NCBI RefSeq assembly: GCF_900117415.1 | Contig: NZ_FPEI01000006.1 | Span: 2,046,001-2,110,000 of the forward strand | Direction of reading: 5' to 3' | Origin: Hyphomicrobium sp. CS1BSMeth3 | Lineage (GTDB): Bacteria; Pseudomonadota; Alphaproteobacteria; Rhizobiales; Hyphomicrobiaceae | DNA length: 64,000 bases | In this document: piece after piece, positions 7,455 to 16,965 of the stretch | Numbering within the stretch: position 1 is the stretch's first letter | How the letters are laid out: every line of letters starts with the position of its first letter | Notes under the pieces: model-generated | Told to the model about the DNA's origin: nothing | The model's input: the letters and a program-made list of their open reading frames with translations, nothing else | The model's database searches: none | Translations under genes and position numbers: made by a program

Positions 7455-9148
7455 TGTCAAAAGCTCCATTGCCTGAGACATTCGACCATCACGTCTGCCG
7501 AATTCCCTTCGATGGGCCAGGTGAAGCCTTGCCCGCAAAGGACATCGTGGGATCGAAGGCCCACAATCTCATGCGGATGGCGCGGCAAGGCCTGCCCGTG
7601 CCGCCCGGCTTCGTCCTGTCGACGGCCGTTTGCCGCGACTATCTGGAGCACGGCCCGGCCTCACTCGCGAGCCTCGACGCCGTCGTCGGGCGCGAGCTCG
7701 GCCGTCTTGGCACTCTTACCGGCCGCTACTTCGGCGATGCCAGACGGCCATTGCTGGTCTCCGTACGATCAGGGGCGGCCGTGTCCATGCCCGGCATGAT
7801 GGAGACGGTGCTCAATATCGGTCTCTGCGAGACCACGCTGCGCGGATTTCTCCGCACCACGGGCAATCCGCGTCTCGTCCAGGACTGCCGCGTTCGGCTC
7901 GTGCAGCAGTATGGCGAAGTGGTTCACGACATCGCGCCGAACCGCTTTCAGGAAGCGCTTGCCGCTCAGATCTCCGGATCGAGATCCGGCGAGATCGGCG
8001 ATCTCTCCTCTCGGGGACTGCGGCAGCTCGCCGAGATGTTCGAGGACATCTTCGAGGTCGATACGGGCAAGTCCTTTCCTCAGGACCCCGCCACCCAGTT
8101 GCGGGCGGCCATCGAAGCCGTGCTGCAATCCTGGTCGAGCGAGCGGGCCCAGAGCTATCGGCGGCTGAACGACATACCCGAGAGCCTCGGCACCGCGATC
8201 ACCATCCAGGCTATGGCGTTCGGCAACCTCGGGCCTACGTCAGGTGCCGGCGTCGGGTTCACGCGCAATCCGTCGAGCGGCAACAACGAGCTGTACGTGG
8301 ACTACCTGCCGAACGCGCAAGGCGAGGATGTCGTTGCCGGTCGGCGCGCGGCTCTGGGCATCGACGAGCTCGAGCGCCGAACGCCGGACGCCTATCGCGA
8401 GCTTCTCGCGGCCCGGAATCTGCTGGAGCGCGAGTTCCACGACATGATGGATTTCGAGTTTACGGTGGAGGAAGGCCATCTCCTCATGCTCCAGGCGCGG
8501 CCTGGCAAGCGCACGCCACTCGCCGCCCTGCGCATCGCACGGGATCTCGTGCATGACGAGATCGCGTCGCCGCCGGAGGCGTTGGCGATGCTGGAACGCA
8601 TCGATCTCGACAAGATCGAGGAGTTCGAGCTGCGCGCCGACACGAGCCTGTCCCCGATCGCACAGGGCACGCCCGCCGGCATCGGCATCGCGGTCGGCAC
8701 GGTCGTATTCGAGCCGGACAGAGCGGCGCACATCAAGCGCAACGGCGGCGAGGTCATCCTGTTTCGCCAGACGGCCGAGACCAAGGACATCTCCGCACTC
8801 GCAGAAGCCAGCGCACTCGTCACCGCGGAAGGCGCGCGCACCTCTCATGCCGCGGTTGTGGCACGCCAGCTCGGCAAGCCGTGCATCGTCGGTTGTGCCG
8901 GGTTGACGATCGATGCCTCCGGGCGCCACGGTAAGCTCGGCGCGCACACGCTGAATGAAGGCGATGTCATTTCCATCGATGGCACATCCGGAAACATCTA
9001 TCAGGGCCGCATCGAGGTTATCAGCGCGCGCCCCGTAGCCTTGCTCGACGAGGTTCAGAGCTGGCGTGCAGCAGCCTCCGCGCCCGCTGCCACCAAGCGC
9101 AAGCGGAACGGAGCGATCGTTGGCGGACCCGAGCGGCGGCGAAGCTGA
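7454..9148 (+). CDS. Short pyruvate phosphate dikinase-like protein lacking the PEP/pyruvate domain
   Basis: A 564-residue protein with the first two PPDK domains. The nucleotide-binding domain shows VGSKAHNLMRMARQGLPVPPGF, SVRSGAAVSMPGMMETVLNIGL and FTRNPSSGNNELYVDYLPNAQGEDVV, all PPDK-like rather than PEP-synthase-like. The swivelling phosphohistidine domain has TSHAAVVARQLGKPC with the phospho-acceptor His at residue 465 (codon 8846-8848). Full PPDK is near 870-900 residues; the C-terminal TIM barrel that binds PEP/pyruvate is missing and the protein ends in a basic tail. It could therefore phosphorylate itself from ATP and Pi but not make PEP by itself. It overlaps the DUF47-like gene by 1 bp and sits with ppk2 and pstB. 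Confidence 0.8.
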   Translation: MSKAPLPETFDHHVCRIPFDGPGEALPAKDIVGSKAHNLMRMARQGLPVPPGFVLSTAVCRDYLEHGPASLASLDAVVGRELGRLGTLTGRYFGDARRPLLVSVRSGAAVSMPGMMETVLNIGLCETTLRGFLRTTGNPRLVQDCRVRLVQQYGEVVHDIAPNRFQEALAAQISGSRSGEIGDLSSRGLRQLAEMFEDIFEVDTGKSFPQDPATQLRAAIEAVLQSWSSERAQSYRRLNDIPESLGTAITIQAMAFGNLGPTSGAGVGFTRNPSSGNNELYVDYLPNAQGEDVVAGRRAALGIDELERRTPDAYRELLAARNLLEREFHDMMDFEFTVEEGHLLMLQARPGKRTPLAALRIARDLVHDEIASPPEALAMLERIDLDKIEEFELRADTSLSPIAQGTPAGIGIAVGTVVFEPDRAAHIKRNGGEVILFRQTAETKDISALAEASALVTAEGARTSHAAVVARQLGKPCIVGCAGLTIDASGRHGKLGAHTLNEGDVISIDGTSGNIYQGRIEVISARPVALLDEVQSWRAAASAPAATKRKRNGAIVGGPERRRS

Positions 9149-9165
9149 GAAAGGATTTGACCGGG

Positions 9166-9980
9166 TCAGTCGATCAGTTGGCCACTGCCATCGAAAAACG
9201 GGAAAGGTCCTGGCCAGTCGCCCAGAACTGCGGCGTGCGAGATGAGCTGGTTATCCCGCCAGCGGTGCAGCATGTACCCCGGCGGCTCGAGCCGAAAGGC
9301 GCTCGGCCCGTTCTCAGTCAGGTCGAGCGCGACCTGATGCGCGGGACTTGGGCAGATCATGGCCGTGCGCGCGCCGACCTGCGCGAAGGCCGCACGGTGC
9401 ACATGACCGCAGAGAATGGCCTGGATCTGCGGATGACGCGCAACGATGGTGGCGAAGGCCTCCCGACCAATGAGGCCGATGCGATCCATGTGCGCAATGC
9501 CGGTAAGGAACGGCGGGTGGTGCATCAGGATCAGAGTCGGCACGTCCGGCGTCGCGCTCAGCGTCGCTTCGAGCCACGCAAGACGATCGGCGCACAGCTC
9601 GCCGCCACCTTGGCCAGGAACGACCGTATCGAGACCGACAATCCTCAACGGCCCGCGTTGCACGGCAAAGTGCAGGAAGCTGCCAGCGGGAAAATAGTCA
9701 CGATCCGGAAACGCGCGCCGCATGGCATCGCGCTCGTCGTGATTACCGGGAACGGCAATGATCTCCGTCCCCAGGGGCGCCAGAATCTCGCGCAGATGGG
9801 CGTACTCCGCATCATGACCGAGATCGACAAGATCGCCCGTGTGCACGATCAGATCCGGCTTTGGATCGAGCGCCATGAGCTCCGACACACAGGCTCTCAG
9901 CATCGCCGCTGTGTCTATCTGCCGGTAGGCCAACCGACCCGGCAGCTTGATGTGCGTATCCGTGATCTGGGCAATCAGCA

Positions 9981-9984
<4 letters not shown>
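9166..9984 (-). CDS. Metallophosphoesterase, GpdQ / class III cyclic-nucleotide phosphodiesterase family
   Basis: A 272-residue calcineurin-like phosphoesterase. Metal ligands are seen in order: DTH at residues 9-11, GD at 50-51, GNHD at 80-83, MHHPP near 155 and GHVH near 195. The C-terminal part, with GYMLHRW, matches GpdQ (glycerophosphodiesterase) and CpdA/Icc more than other branches. It is the last gene of an ABC importer operon; its ATG overlaps the stop of the ATPase gene by 4 bp. That coupling suggests it hydrolyses the phosphodiester that the importer brings in. A cAMP phosphodiesterase role remains possible because the families share these motifs. Confidence 0.8.
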
Positions 9985-11032
<1,048 letters not shown>

Positions 11033-11033
<1 letters not shown>

Positions 11034-11845
11034 CACTCTTCGTCCTTGATGATGCTGGATTTGACCGGCCGCGGACGGGCTGCACGCTGCATGGCCAGAA
11101 GCAGCGGCACAATCATGATGAAGAAGACCAGCGTATAGGCACTGCCGATCTCGAAGCGCAGTGAGGCATAGGCATCGGCAAGCCCGACCGGGAGAGTCTT
11201 GTTGAGCGGCGTATGGAGCAGCCAGGTCATGTTGAACTCGCCGATCGACAGCGTCAGCACCATCAGCGATCCGGCAACGATGCCGCTGCGGCAGTTGGGA
11301 AGCACGATATCGAAAAAGCGCCGCCGAAAACTCGCACCGAGCGAGGCAGCGCCCTCCTCCAGTGTCTTGAGGTCGATCGCGAGCATCACGGCAAGCACCG
11401 AACGCACCATGAAAGGGAGCGTGAACAGCACGTGGCCGATCAGGATGAACACCCACGATGTGCGCAAGCCGCCAACGCTCCCGTACGTGACGATCAGCGC
11501 CAGTGCCGTGGCGAGGCCCGGGATCGCGACGGGCATCACCAGAAGCTCTTCGAAAAACCGCGTGAGCCTCGATTGCCGCCTGGCGAGAACGTAGGCCGCA
11601 GGAACGCCGAGCAGCAGCGTCACCACGAGACAGGCGAGCGCGAGGCCAACCGACAGCAGCATGGTATCGCGATAGCCATTCCAAACCTCGAGCACCCAGC
11701 GCAGCGTCAGGCCGCTGGAGATGCCCACCTGATAGTTGACCGTGAGGCCTGCCAGGATCGACAGCAGCACCGGCACGATGAGAAAGGCGCATACGACGAG
11801 GGCAAAGGCGAGTTGCACAAAGAAGAGACTGCCGCGCCGGATCAT
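11033..11845 (-). CDS. ABC transporter permease (PotC/PhnV-like)
   Basis: A 270-residue inner-membrane permease with six hydrophobic segments and an EAA loop (LKTLEEGAASLGASFRRRFFDIVLP). It belongs to the branch of separate PotB/PotC-like permeases used for iron, polyamines, phosphonates and hexose phosphates. It lies 13 bp after the other permease and overlaps the ATPase start. The family alone does not give the substrate; the phosphodiesterase at the end of the operon points to an organophosphate. Confidence 0.75.
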
Positions 11846-11858
11846 GCTGCGACCCTCC

Positions 11859-12677
11859 TCAGCCGGCCGCCGCGACGCTGGCCCCGGCCGCCGTCCGCGC
11901 CAGCGCCAACACGAGCCACGTCACTGCCCCGAGCACGAACGAGAGTGCCGCCGCCATGGCAATGTTCGCCTGCAGCGTGAACTCGGTGTAGATCACCATG
12001 GGCAGCACGTTGATGCGCGTGGCGAGTGTGAAAGCCGTGCCGAAGGCGCCCATGGCCGTCGCGAAGCAGATGGCGCCCGCCGAAATCAGTGCGGGCTTGA
12101 GGCCCGGAATGATGACGTCGCGTACGACCTGCCAGGGCGTGGCGCCGAGAGAGCGGGCCGCCTCCTCCAATCGCGGATCGAGCTTCTCCGCCGTCGCCAT
12201 CACGGTCAGGATCGTGCGGGGAATGGAGAAGTAGACGTAGCCCATGAGCAGGCCGGCCATGGAGTAGGCGAACACCACTTTCTCATTGATCAGCGCGAGG
12301 GTCAGGCTGCCGATCAGCCCCTGCCGGCCGGCAAGCACGATCACCATGAAGCCGATCACCACACCCGGAAAGGCGAGCGGCAGCGTCAGCATGGCGACGA
12401 GCGCGGGGCGGCCGGGAAAGTCGTTCCGCTGCAGGAAGACGCCGGCAATACCACTGACGACCAGCGTGATCACGGTCGTCGCGGCAGCGAGCGCCAGCGT
12501 CGAGACGAGCGAGGAGAAATAACCCGCATCGGTCACGATGGCCGCATAGGCGGCAAAGCCCGTCTGACCGCTGCCGCCGACGAGAAGCAGCCGCGCCATC
12601 GGGAGAAGAAAGAACGCCCCAAAGAAAATTCCTGCAGGCAGCAGGAGCGTGAACAGAGTCAGTTGCTCTCGCGACAT
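11859..12677 (-). CDS. ABC transporter permease (PotB/PhnU-like)
   Basis: A 272-residue permease, six hydrophobic segments, with EAA loop KLDPRLEEAARSLGATPWQVVRDVIIPGL. The reading frame is open up to 12740, but the first 21 codons of that version lie inside a repeated palindromic element whose other copy encodes the same peptide at 26270 on the plus strand. I therefore start at ATG 12677 (MSREQLTLF), just outside the repeat. The binding-protein gene is 211 bp upstream with the repeat in between. Substrate unknown; see the phosphodiesterase entry. Confidence 0.75.
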   Translation of the reverse strand: MSREQLTLFTLLLPAGIFFGAFFLLPMARLLLVGGSGQTGFAAYAAIVTDAGYFSSLVSTLALAAATTVITLVVSGIAGVFLQRNDFPGRPALVAMLTLPLAFPGVVIGFMVIVLAGRQGLIGSLTLALINEKVVFAYSMAGLLMGYVYFSIPRTILTVMATAEKLDPRLEEAARSLGATPWQVVRDVIIPGLKPALISAGAICFATAMGAFGTAFTLATRINVLPMVIYTEFTLQANIAMAAALSFVLGAVTWLVLALARTAAGASVAAAG

Positions 12678-12700
12678 CTCAAGTCCAAGACGAGGCGGTC

Positions 12701-12867
12701 CTAGTGTGATGATCAAGAAATTCGCCATCTCTCGCGGCACGGTATGGAGCGAATTTCTCGATCTGAATCACACTAGCAAGATTAGGATTCTAGTGTCCCT
12801 TTTGATTCCGAAGTTCGCTCGGGGCACCAGCATCAAGATTGGGCGAACTTCGGAATCGGGACACTAG
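12701..12867. repeat. Composite palindromic repeat, copy 1 (modules B then A)
   Basis: A 167-bp element made of two imperfect palindromes. Module B (12701-12776, 76 bp) starts CTAGTGTGAT and ends ATCACACTAG. Module A (12790-12867, 78 bp) starts CTAGTGTCCC and ends GGGACACTAG. A 13-bp spacer separates them. Each module can fold into a long hairpin, with arms such as GAAATTCGC in B and GATTCCGAAGTTCGC in A. The same unit, with the same module lengths and spacer length, occurs inverted at 26143-26309. Module B differs from its partner at 3 of 76 positions and module A at about 10 of 78. Here it sits between the binding-protein and permease genes of an ABC operon. No coding function is visible. 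Confidence 0.88.
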
Positions 12868-12888
12868 CCGCCTCGCCTGCTGTCTGGC

Positions 12889-13914
12889 TCAGTTCACTTC
12901 GTTCCGATAGCGCTCGATGATGGCCTTCTGCGCTGCGGCCAGCTTCTTGAGATCGACCGGCTTGGCGCGCGCGTAGTCGGCATCGGGCAGGAACTTGGTC
13001 TTGGCCTCGGCCGAGAGCTTGTCGGCGAAGACGGGGCGCAGATAGGCATTGCCCCACATAACCTGGCTCGCGTCGGACAGCACGTAGTCGAGCACCTTCT
13101 TGCCGTTGTCGGCATTCGGGCCGCCCTTCACGAGGCCCATCACATACGGAAAGACGACCGTACCCTCTTTGGGGATGACGAAGCGCACCGGCGCCTTGTC
13201 GGTGTACTGCCCGCGATAGGCATTGAAGTCGTAGTCGAGCAGGATGGGGATCTCGCCCGAGATGACGCGCGCGTAGGACGTCTGCTTGGGCACGATCGGC
13301 TGGTTCTTCGCCAGCTCCTTGAAGAATTTGATGGCGGGGTCGAGATTGTCGTAGCTGCCGCCGAGCGCGAGGTTGATGGCCATGACGCCGAGCTGGCCGA
13401 CAGCAGCCGAGGTCGGATCGAGATAGCCGACGAGGCCCTTGTATTCGGGCTTCAGCAGATCCGCCCAGCTCTGCGGCACCGGCACCTTACCGAGCGCTGA
13501 GGTGTTGATGAAGAGGCCGAGTGTGCCCGAGTGGATCGTGAACCAATGGCCGTCCGGGTCCTTGAGATCGGCGGGGATCTTGTCCCAGCCCGCCGGCTTG
13601 TAAGGAGCCAGAACGCCGGCGTTCATGGCCGGATCGGCAGCGATGCCGCCGAGATAGACGACATCGGCAACGGGGCTTGCCTTCTCGGCGATCAGCGCAG
13701 CCGTGGCCTGGCCCGAGTTCTTATTGTCGGCCGGCACGTCGATGCCGAGCGTCGACTTGATGGCCTTGAGCTGCGAGCCCCAATCCGCCCACTCCGGCGG
13801 GCAGTTGTAGCAAATGGCACGAGCCTGAGCGTCGGCGTGTCGCGGGCTCATCGTCAGGCCGCCAGCAAGCGCGGTCAGCGCCAAAGCCGTCAAGGCAATG
13901 CGTGTCTTCATCAT
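12889..13914 (-). CDS. ABC transporter substrate-binding protein (AfuA/PotD-like family)
   Basis: A 341-residue periplasmic binding protein. A Sec-type signal peptide (MMKTRIALTALALTALAGG, cleavage near ADA-QA at residue 29-30) precedes a mature part starting with a distinctive AICYNCPPEWADWG, which has two nearby Cys. Family landmarks include SPVADVVYLGG, TIHSGTLGLFINTSAL and VISGEIPILLDYDFNAY. It is the first gene of the operon that runs through two permeases and an ATPase to a phosphodiesterase. AfuA-type relatives bind hexose phosphates, which would suit the phosphodiesterase and the candidate Pho box upstream, but ligand is not shown by the sequence. Confidence 0.75.
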   Translation of the reverse strand: MMKTRIALTALALTALAGGLTMSPRHADAQARAICYNCPPEWADWGSQLKAIKSTLGIDVPADNKNSGQATAALIAEKASPVADVVYLGGIAADPAMNAGVLAPYKPAGWDKIPADLKDPDGHWFTIHSGTLGLFINTSALGKVPVPQSWADLLKPEYKGLVGYLDPTSAAVGQLGVMAINLALGGSYDNLDPAIKFFKELAKNQPIVPKQTSYARVISGEIPILLDYDFNAYRGQYTDKAPVRFVIPKEGTVVFPYVMGLVKGGPNADNGKKVLDYVLSDASQVMWGNAYLRPVFADKLSAEAKTKFLPDADYARAKPVDLKKLAAAQKAIIERYRNEVN

Positions 13915-14016
13915 CAGTCCCTCTGTCGCTCACGAAGGAACGGAGGGCCCCAGTCGGCGGCGCAATGCTGCCGCCAGACGTTATCCCTCCGCCGCAGCAA
14001 CCGCTAAAAGCAGTCC

Positions 14017-14034
14017 ACGTCAGTGATGTGACAG
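14017..14034 (-). promoter_or_regulatory. Candidate Pho box upstream of the Afu-like ABC operon
   Basis: Read on the minus strand, CTGTCAC (14034-14028), a 4-bp spacer and CTGACGT (14023-14017) form two half-sites in the classical Pho-box arrangement; the first is a full match if the last base may be T or C and the second matches at 5 of 7 positions. It ends about 103 bp before the binding-protein start at 13914, in a 181-bp gap without genes. Confidence 0.4.
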
Positions 14035-14095
14035 ATGCTGATGTAGGGGCGTGCCGCTGGCCAAAATCACCGCTGCACGCGCAATAGAGCAGAGC

Positions 14096-15826
14096 TCAAG
14101 AAGTGCTTTGGCTCGCGGCTGCGCTCACGCGAAGCGCCTCGCCTGCCGGGATTATCGGCGCACGCCAGGAATCTCGCATGGCTTCCCCGGCAGCGGCTGT
14201 GTCGATCGGTGCGAAGCTTCCCGCCTGCGCCATGCTCCAGGCGATGCGCATGCGCTCATCCGAGATGCTGCCGGAGAGCAGTTCGCCTGGTGCCAGGACC
14301 TTGTAGAGATCGGCGAGCGTAACGATGGAGTCGGCAGCAACACGCCGCATGAAATGGTGCGGACTGAGCTCGCGGGGTGTCTCGAGGCCCGCAGCAGCTA
14401 CCAACTCGCCCAGGGCTTTGACCGTCTCTCTATGGAAGTTTGCCACCCGGACCGACTTGTCGGACACGACGACGGCGCGCTGACGCGTGCGATCCTGGCT
14501 GGTGACGCCGGTCGGACACTCGCCCGTATGGCACTGCTGCGCCTGAATGCAGCCAACGGCGAACATGAAGCCGCGCGCCACGTTGCACCAGTCGGCGCCC
14601 AGCGCCATCACGCGCGCCATGTCGAAGCCCGAGATTATCTTGCCCGATGCGCCGATCTTGATGCGATCGCGAAGTCCCGCGCCGATCAGCGTCGAGTGCA
14701 CGAAAGTGAGGCCGTCGCGCAGCGGCATCCCGAGATGATCCATGAACTCGAGCGGCGCAGCGCCCGTGCCGCCCTCGGTGCCATCGACGACGATGAAGTC
14801 CGGCGTGATGCCCGTCTCCAGCATCGCCTTCACGATGGCCATGAATTCCCACGGATGGCCGATGCACAGCTTGAAGCCGGCCGGCTTGCCACCGGACAGG
14901 CGCCGCATCTCGGCAATGAAGTGCATCATCTCGATCGGCGTGGAAAATGCTGAATGCTTGGCCGGCGAGATGCAGTCCTCGCCAAGCGGAATGCCGCGAA
15001 TGCGCGCGATCTCGGCCGTGACCTTGGCAGCCGGCAGCACACCGCCGTGCCCGGGCTTGGCGCCCTGGCTGAGCTTCAGCTCGACCATCTTGATCTGCGG
15101 ATTGGCCGCGACCTCGGCGAACTTATCGGGCGCGAAGGTGCCGTCCGCATTGCGGCAGCCGAAATAGCCCGAGCCCAGCTCCCAGATGATATCGCCGCCA
15201 TGCTCGGCGTGATACGGCGTGTAGCCGCCCTCACCGGTGTCATGGGCGAAGCCGCCCATCTTGGCGCCCTTGTTGAGCGAGCGCACGGCGTTGGCCGACA
15301 GCGATCCGTAGCTCATTGCCGATATGTTGAGGACCGACGCCAGATAGGGCTGAGTGCAGTCGGCGCCGCCGATTTTGACGCGAAACGGCTCGTGCGCGAC
15401 CTCTTTGGGTGCAATCGAGTGATGCAGCCACTCGTAGTGCGACTGATAGACGTCGTAGGTCGTGCCGAAAGGACGCTTGTCCAGGGCACCCTTGGCGCGC
15501 TGATAGACGATAGCGCGCTTGTCCCGCGGAAACGGCATCCCGTCCTTGTCATCCTCGAAGAAGTACTGGCGCATCTCGGGCCGGATCTTCTCGAAGAGAA
15601 AGCGCAGATGCGCGGTGATGGGATAGTTGCGCAGGATGGCGTGGCGCGGCTGGAAGAGATCGCGCAGGCCGACTGCCGAGAAGAAGCCGAAGAAGACGAG
15701 CGGCACGGCCAGCAGGTGCAGATTGTGGGGCCAAAGCCAGCTCAGCGCCGCGCTGATGGCGAAACCAATGAGCGCCGTGCTCAGGAGCATGTACCGCAGC
15801 TTCAGCGGCACCAGCAGGAGCCACAT
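14096..15826 (-). CDS. FMN-binding glutamate synthase family protein, membrane anchored
   Basis: A 576-residue protein. Two hydrophobic helices at residues ~5-50 are followed by the FMN-binding barrel of glutamate synthase: NISAMSYGSLSANAVRSLNKGAKMGGF, a long GEGGYTPYH loop, VELKLSQGAKPGHGG, and DGTEGGTGAAPLEFMDHLG. Three Cys in CIQAQQCHTGECPTGVTSQD resemble the 3Fe-4S site of GltB. The amidotransferase domain and the GXGXG domain of full GltB are absent. Start ATG 15826 is preceded by a strong GGGAGGGG site, better than the upstream start at 15901. The family probably oxidises or reduces an unknown amino-acid-like substrate; its reaction is not established. Confidence 0.85.
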   Translation of the reverse strand: MWLLLVPLKLRYMLLSTALIGFAISAALSWLWPHNLHLLAVPLVFFGFFSAVGLRDLFQPRHAILRNYPITAHLRFLFEKIRPEMRQYFFEDDKDGMPFPRDKRAIVYQRAKGALDKRPFGTTYDVYQSHYEWLHHSIAPKEVAHEPFRVKIGGADCTQPYLASVLNISAMSYGSLSANAVRSLNKGAKMGGFAHDTGEGGYTPYHAEHGGDIIWELGSGYFGCRNADGTFAPDKFAEVAANPQIKMVELKLSQGAKPGHGGVLPAAKVTAEIARIRGIPLGEDCISPAKHSAFSTPIEMMHFIAEMRRLSGGKPAGFKLCIGHPWEFMAIVKAMLETGITPDFIVVDGTEGGTGAAPLEFMDHLGMPLRDGLTFVHSTLIGAGLRDRIKIGASGKIISGFDMARVMALGADWCNVARGFMFAVGCIQAQQCHTGECPTGVTSQDRTRQRAVVVSDKSVRVANFHRETVKALGELVAAAGLETPRELSPHHFMRRVAADSIVTLADLYKVLAPGELLSGSISDERMRIAWSMAQAGSFAPIDTAAAGEAMRDSWRAPIIPAGEALRVSAAASQSTS

Positions 15827-15957
15827 GAGTCCCCTCCCCCACTTTATGGAATGCAGCCGTGATTGCCAGCCGGCGGCATTGACACAATTGCCGGGTCTCA
15901 TACAGCGCAGAGCGTATCAAATTTGTGAACGACCGTGCCGTAGGCCGGGGACGGCCA

Positions 15958-16515
15958 TCACTGGGCCGTGGGCGTGACCATGCTCTCGGACTTTGGCCGC
16001 GAGTCGAGATAGCCCTGCTGAAATAGGCACATACGCGTGACGTCTCGGTATTGCCCGTTGATGAAGAACTCCTGCCGCAGCACGCCTTCGACCTGAAAAC
16101 CGAGCGTCTCGTAGATTTGGATGGCCTTCTTATTGTCCTTGTCGACCACGAGATAGACTTTGTGAAGGTTCAGCACGCCGAAGCCATAGTCCATCGCCAA
16201 TCTCGCCGCGCGCTTTGCGAGGCCCCTGCCCTGATGGTCGGGGGCAATGACGATTTGGAACTCCGCGCGCCGATGGACATGATCGATCTCGACGAGCTCG
16301 ACGAGGCCCGCATTCTTCCCATCGCAGACCACCACGAAGCGGCGTTCGGTCTGGTCGTGGACATGCTCGTCGTAGAGGGCCGTCAGCTCGACGAAAGTCT
16401 CGTAGGGCTCTTCGAACCAATAGCGCATCACGCTGGCGTTATTGTCCAGCTGATGCACGAAATTCAGATCCTCGCGCTCGAGCGGGCGCAAGACGACTTT
16501 TTGTTCTGACGCCAT
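15958..16515 (-). CDS. speG: Spermidine N1-acetyltransferase
   Basis: A 185-residue GNAT acetyltransferase that acetylates spermidine/spermine with acetyl-CoA. Recognisable SpeG blocks run end to end: [31 protein letters not shown] near the N-terminus, [31 protein letters not shown], the acetyl-CoA loop [20 protein letters not shown], and [10 protein letters not shown]-like [15 protein letters not shown]. Even the C-terminal PTAQ is shared with the enterobacterial enzyme as I remember it, which is surprisingly close for an alphaproteobacterial gene. The acidic residues that bind polyamine at the dodecamer interface (YWFEEPYE) are present. It stands alone, with the glutamate-synthase-like gene 131 bp downstream on the same strand. 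Confidence 0.93.
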   Translation of the reverse strand: MASEQKVVLRPLEREDLNFVHQLDNNASVMRYWFEEPYETFVELTALYDEHVHDQTERRFVVVCDGKNAGLVELVEIDHVHRRAEFQIVIAPDHQGRGLAKRAARLAMDYGFGVLNLHKVYLVVDKDNKKAIQIYETLGFQVEGVLRQEFFINGQYRDVTRMCLFQQGYLDSRPKSESMVTPTAQ

Positions 16516-16854
16516 GAGCGTTTCCTATGATGTGATCGTGATCCTGCAATGACGCGCAGCGCGGGCCGATCGTCGACATCCGAAGAATCCGCAAGGCCGC
16601 GATCGATTTCATGGATCAAGCGTTTGTCCAGCCCGAGTTCGGGAAAGGACCGCTCAGCCTCGCCTGCAACCATGGCCTGAGACAGTATCGGCCTCTGAGT
16701 TGCAATCCAGCCGTGCTTGGCTAGCCGGGGCGCAGCGTAGGCCAGAGCCGGGGCTCACGGCAAGTGCGCTTCCGATAGCACAACGGCAGATGGCTCAAAT
16801 GCATCCGCGCGGGGCATGGGCAGCCCGGCGCGTTGGCGGAGAAGATGGACGGTT
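16516..16854. other. Intergenic region between speG and the aldehyde dehydrogenase gene
   Basis: Together with the palindrome next to it, this makes a 450-bp divergent gap. Short open frames here have no family resemblance and no convincing ribosome sites. It should hold the promoters of both genes, but I cannot assign clear -35/-10 elements. Confidence 0.5.
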
Positions 16855-16876
16855 GCTATATTCGGCGTAATATAGC
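16855..16876. promoter_or_regulatory. Palindromic operator-like site upstream of the aldehyde dehydrogenase gene
   Basis: Perfect 8-bp inverted repeats GCTATATT (16855-16862) and AATATAGC (16869-16876) with a 6-bp centre. It is AT-rich in a GC-rich stretch and lies 89 bp before the start codon, a typical place for a regulator site. No regulator gene is adjacent. Confidence 0.45.
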
Positions 16877-16965
16877 GGTCGGTCCTGGGCGGGGTGGGGC
16901 CCCTCAAGGAATGCTGCCACTGGTCGCCCAAACTCAACTCACATAGCAGACGGAGGAAAGTATCA

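Noticed and set aside
12678-12740. 21-residue N-terminal extension of the permease at 11859-12677
   Set aside because: It is encoded by palindromic repeat module B, and the other copy encodes the same peptide in an unrelated place.
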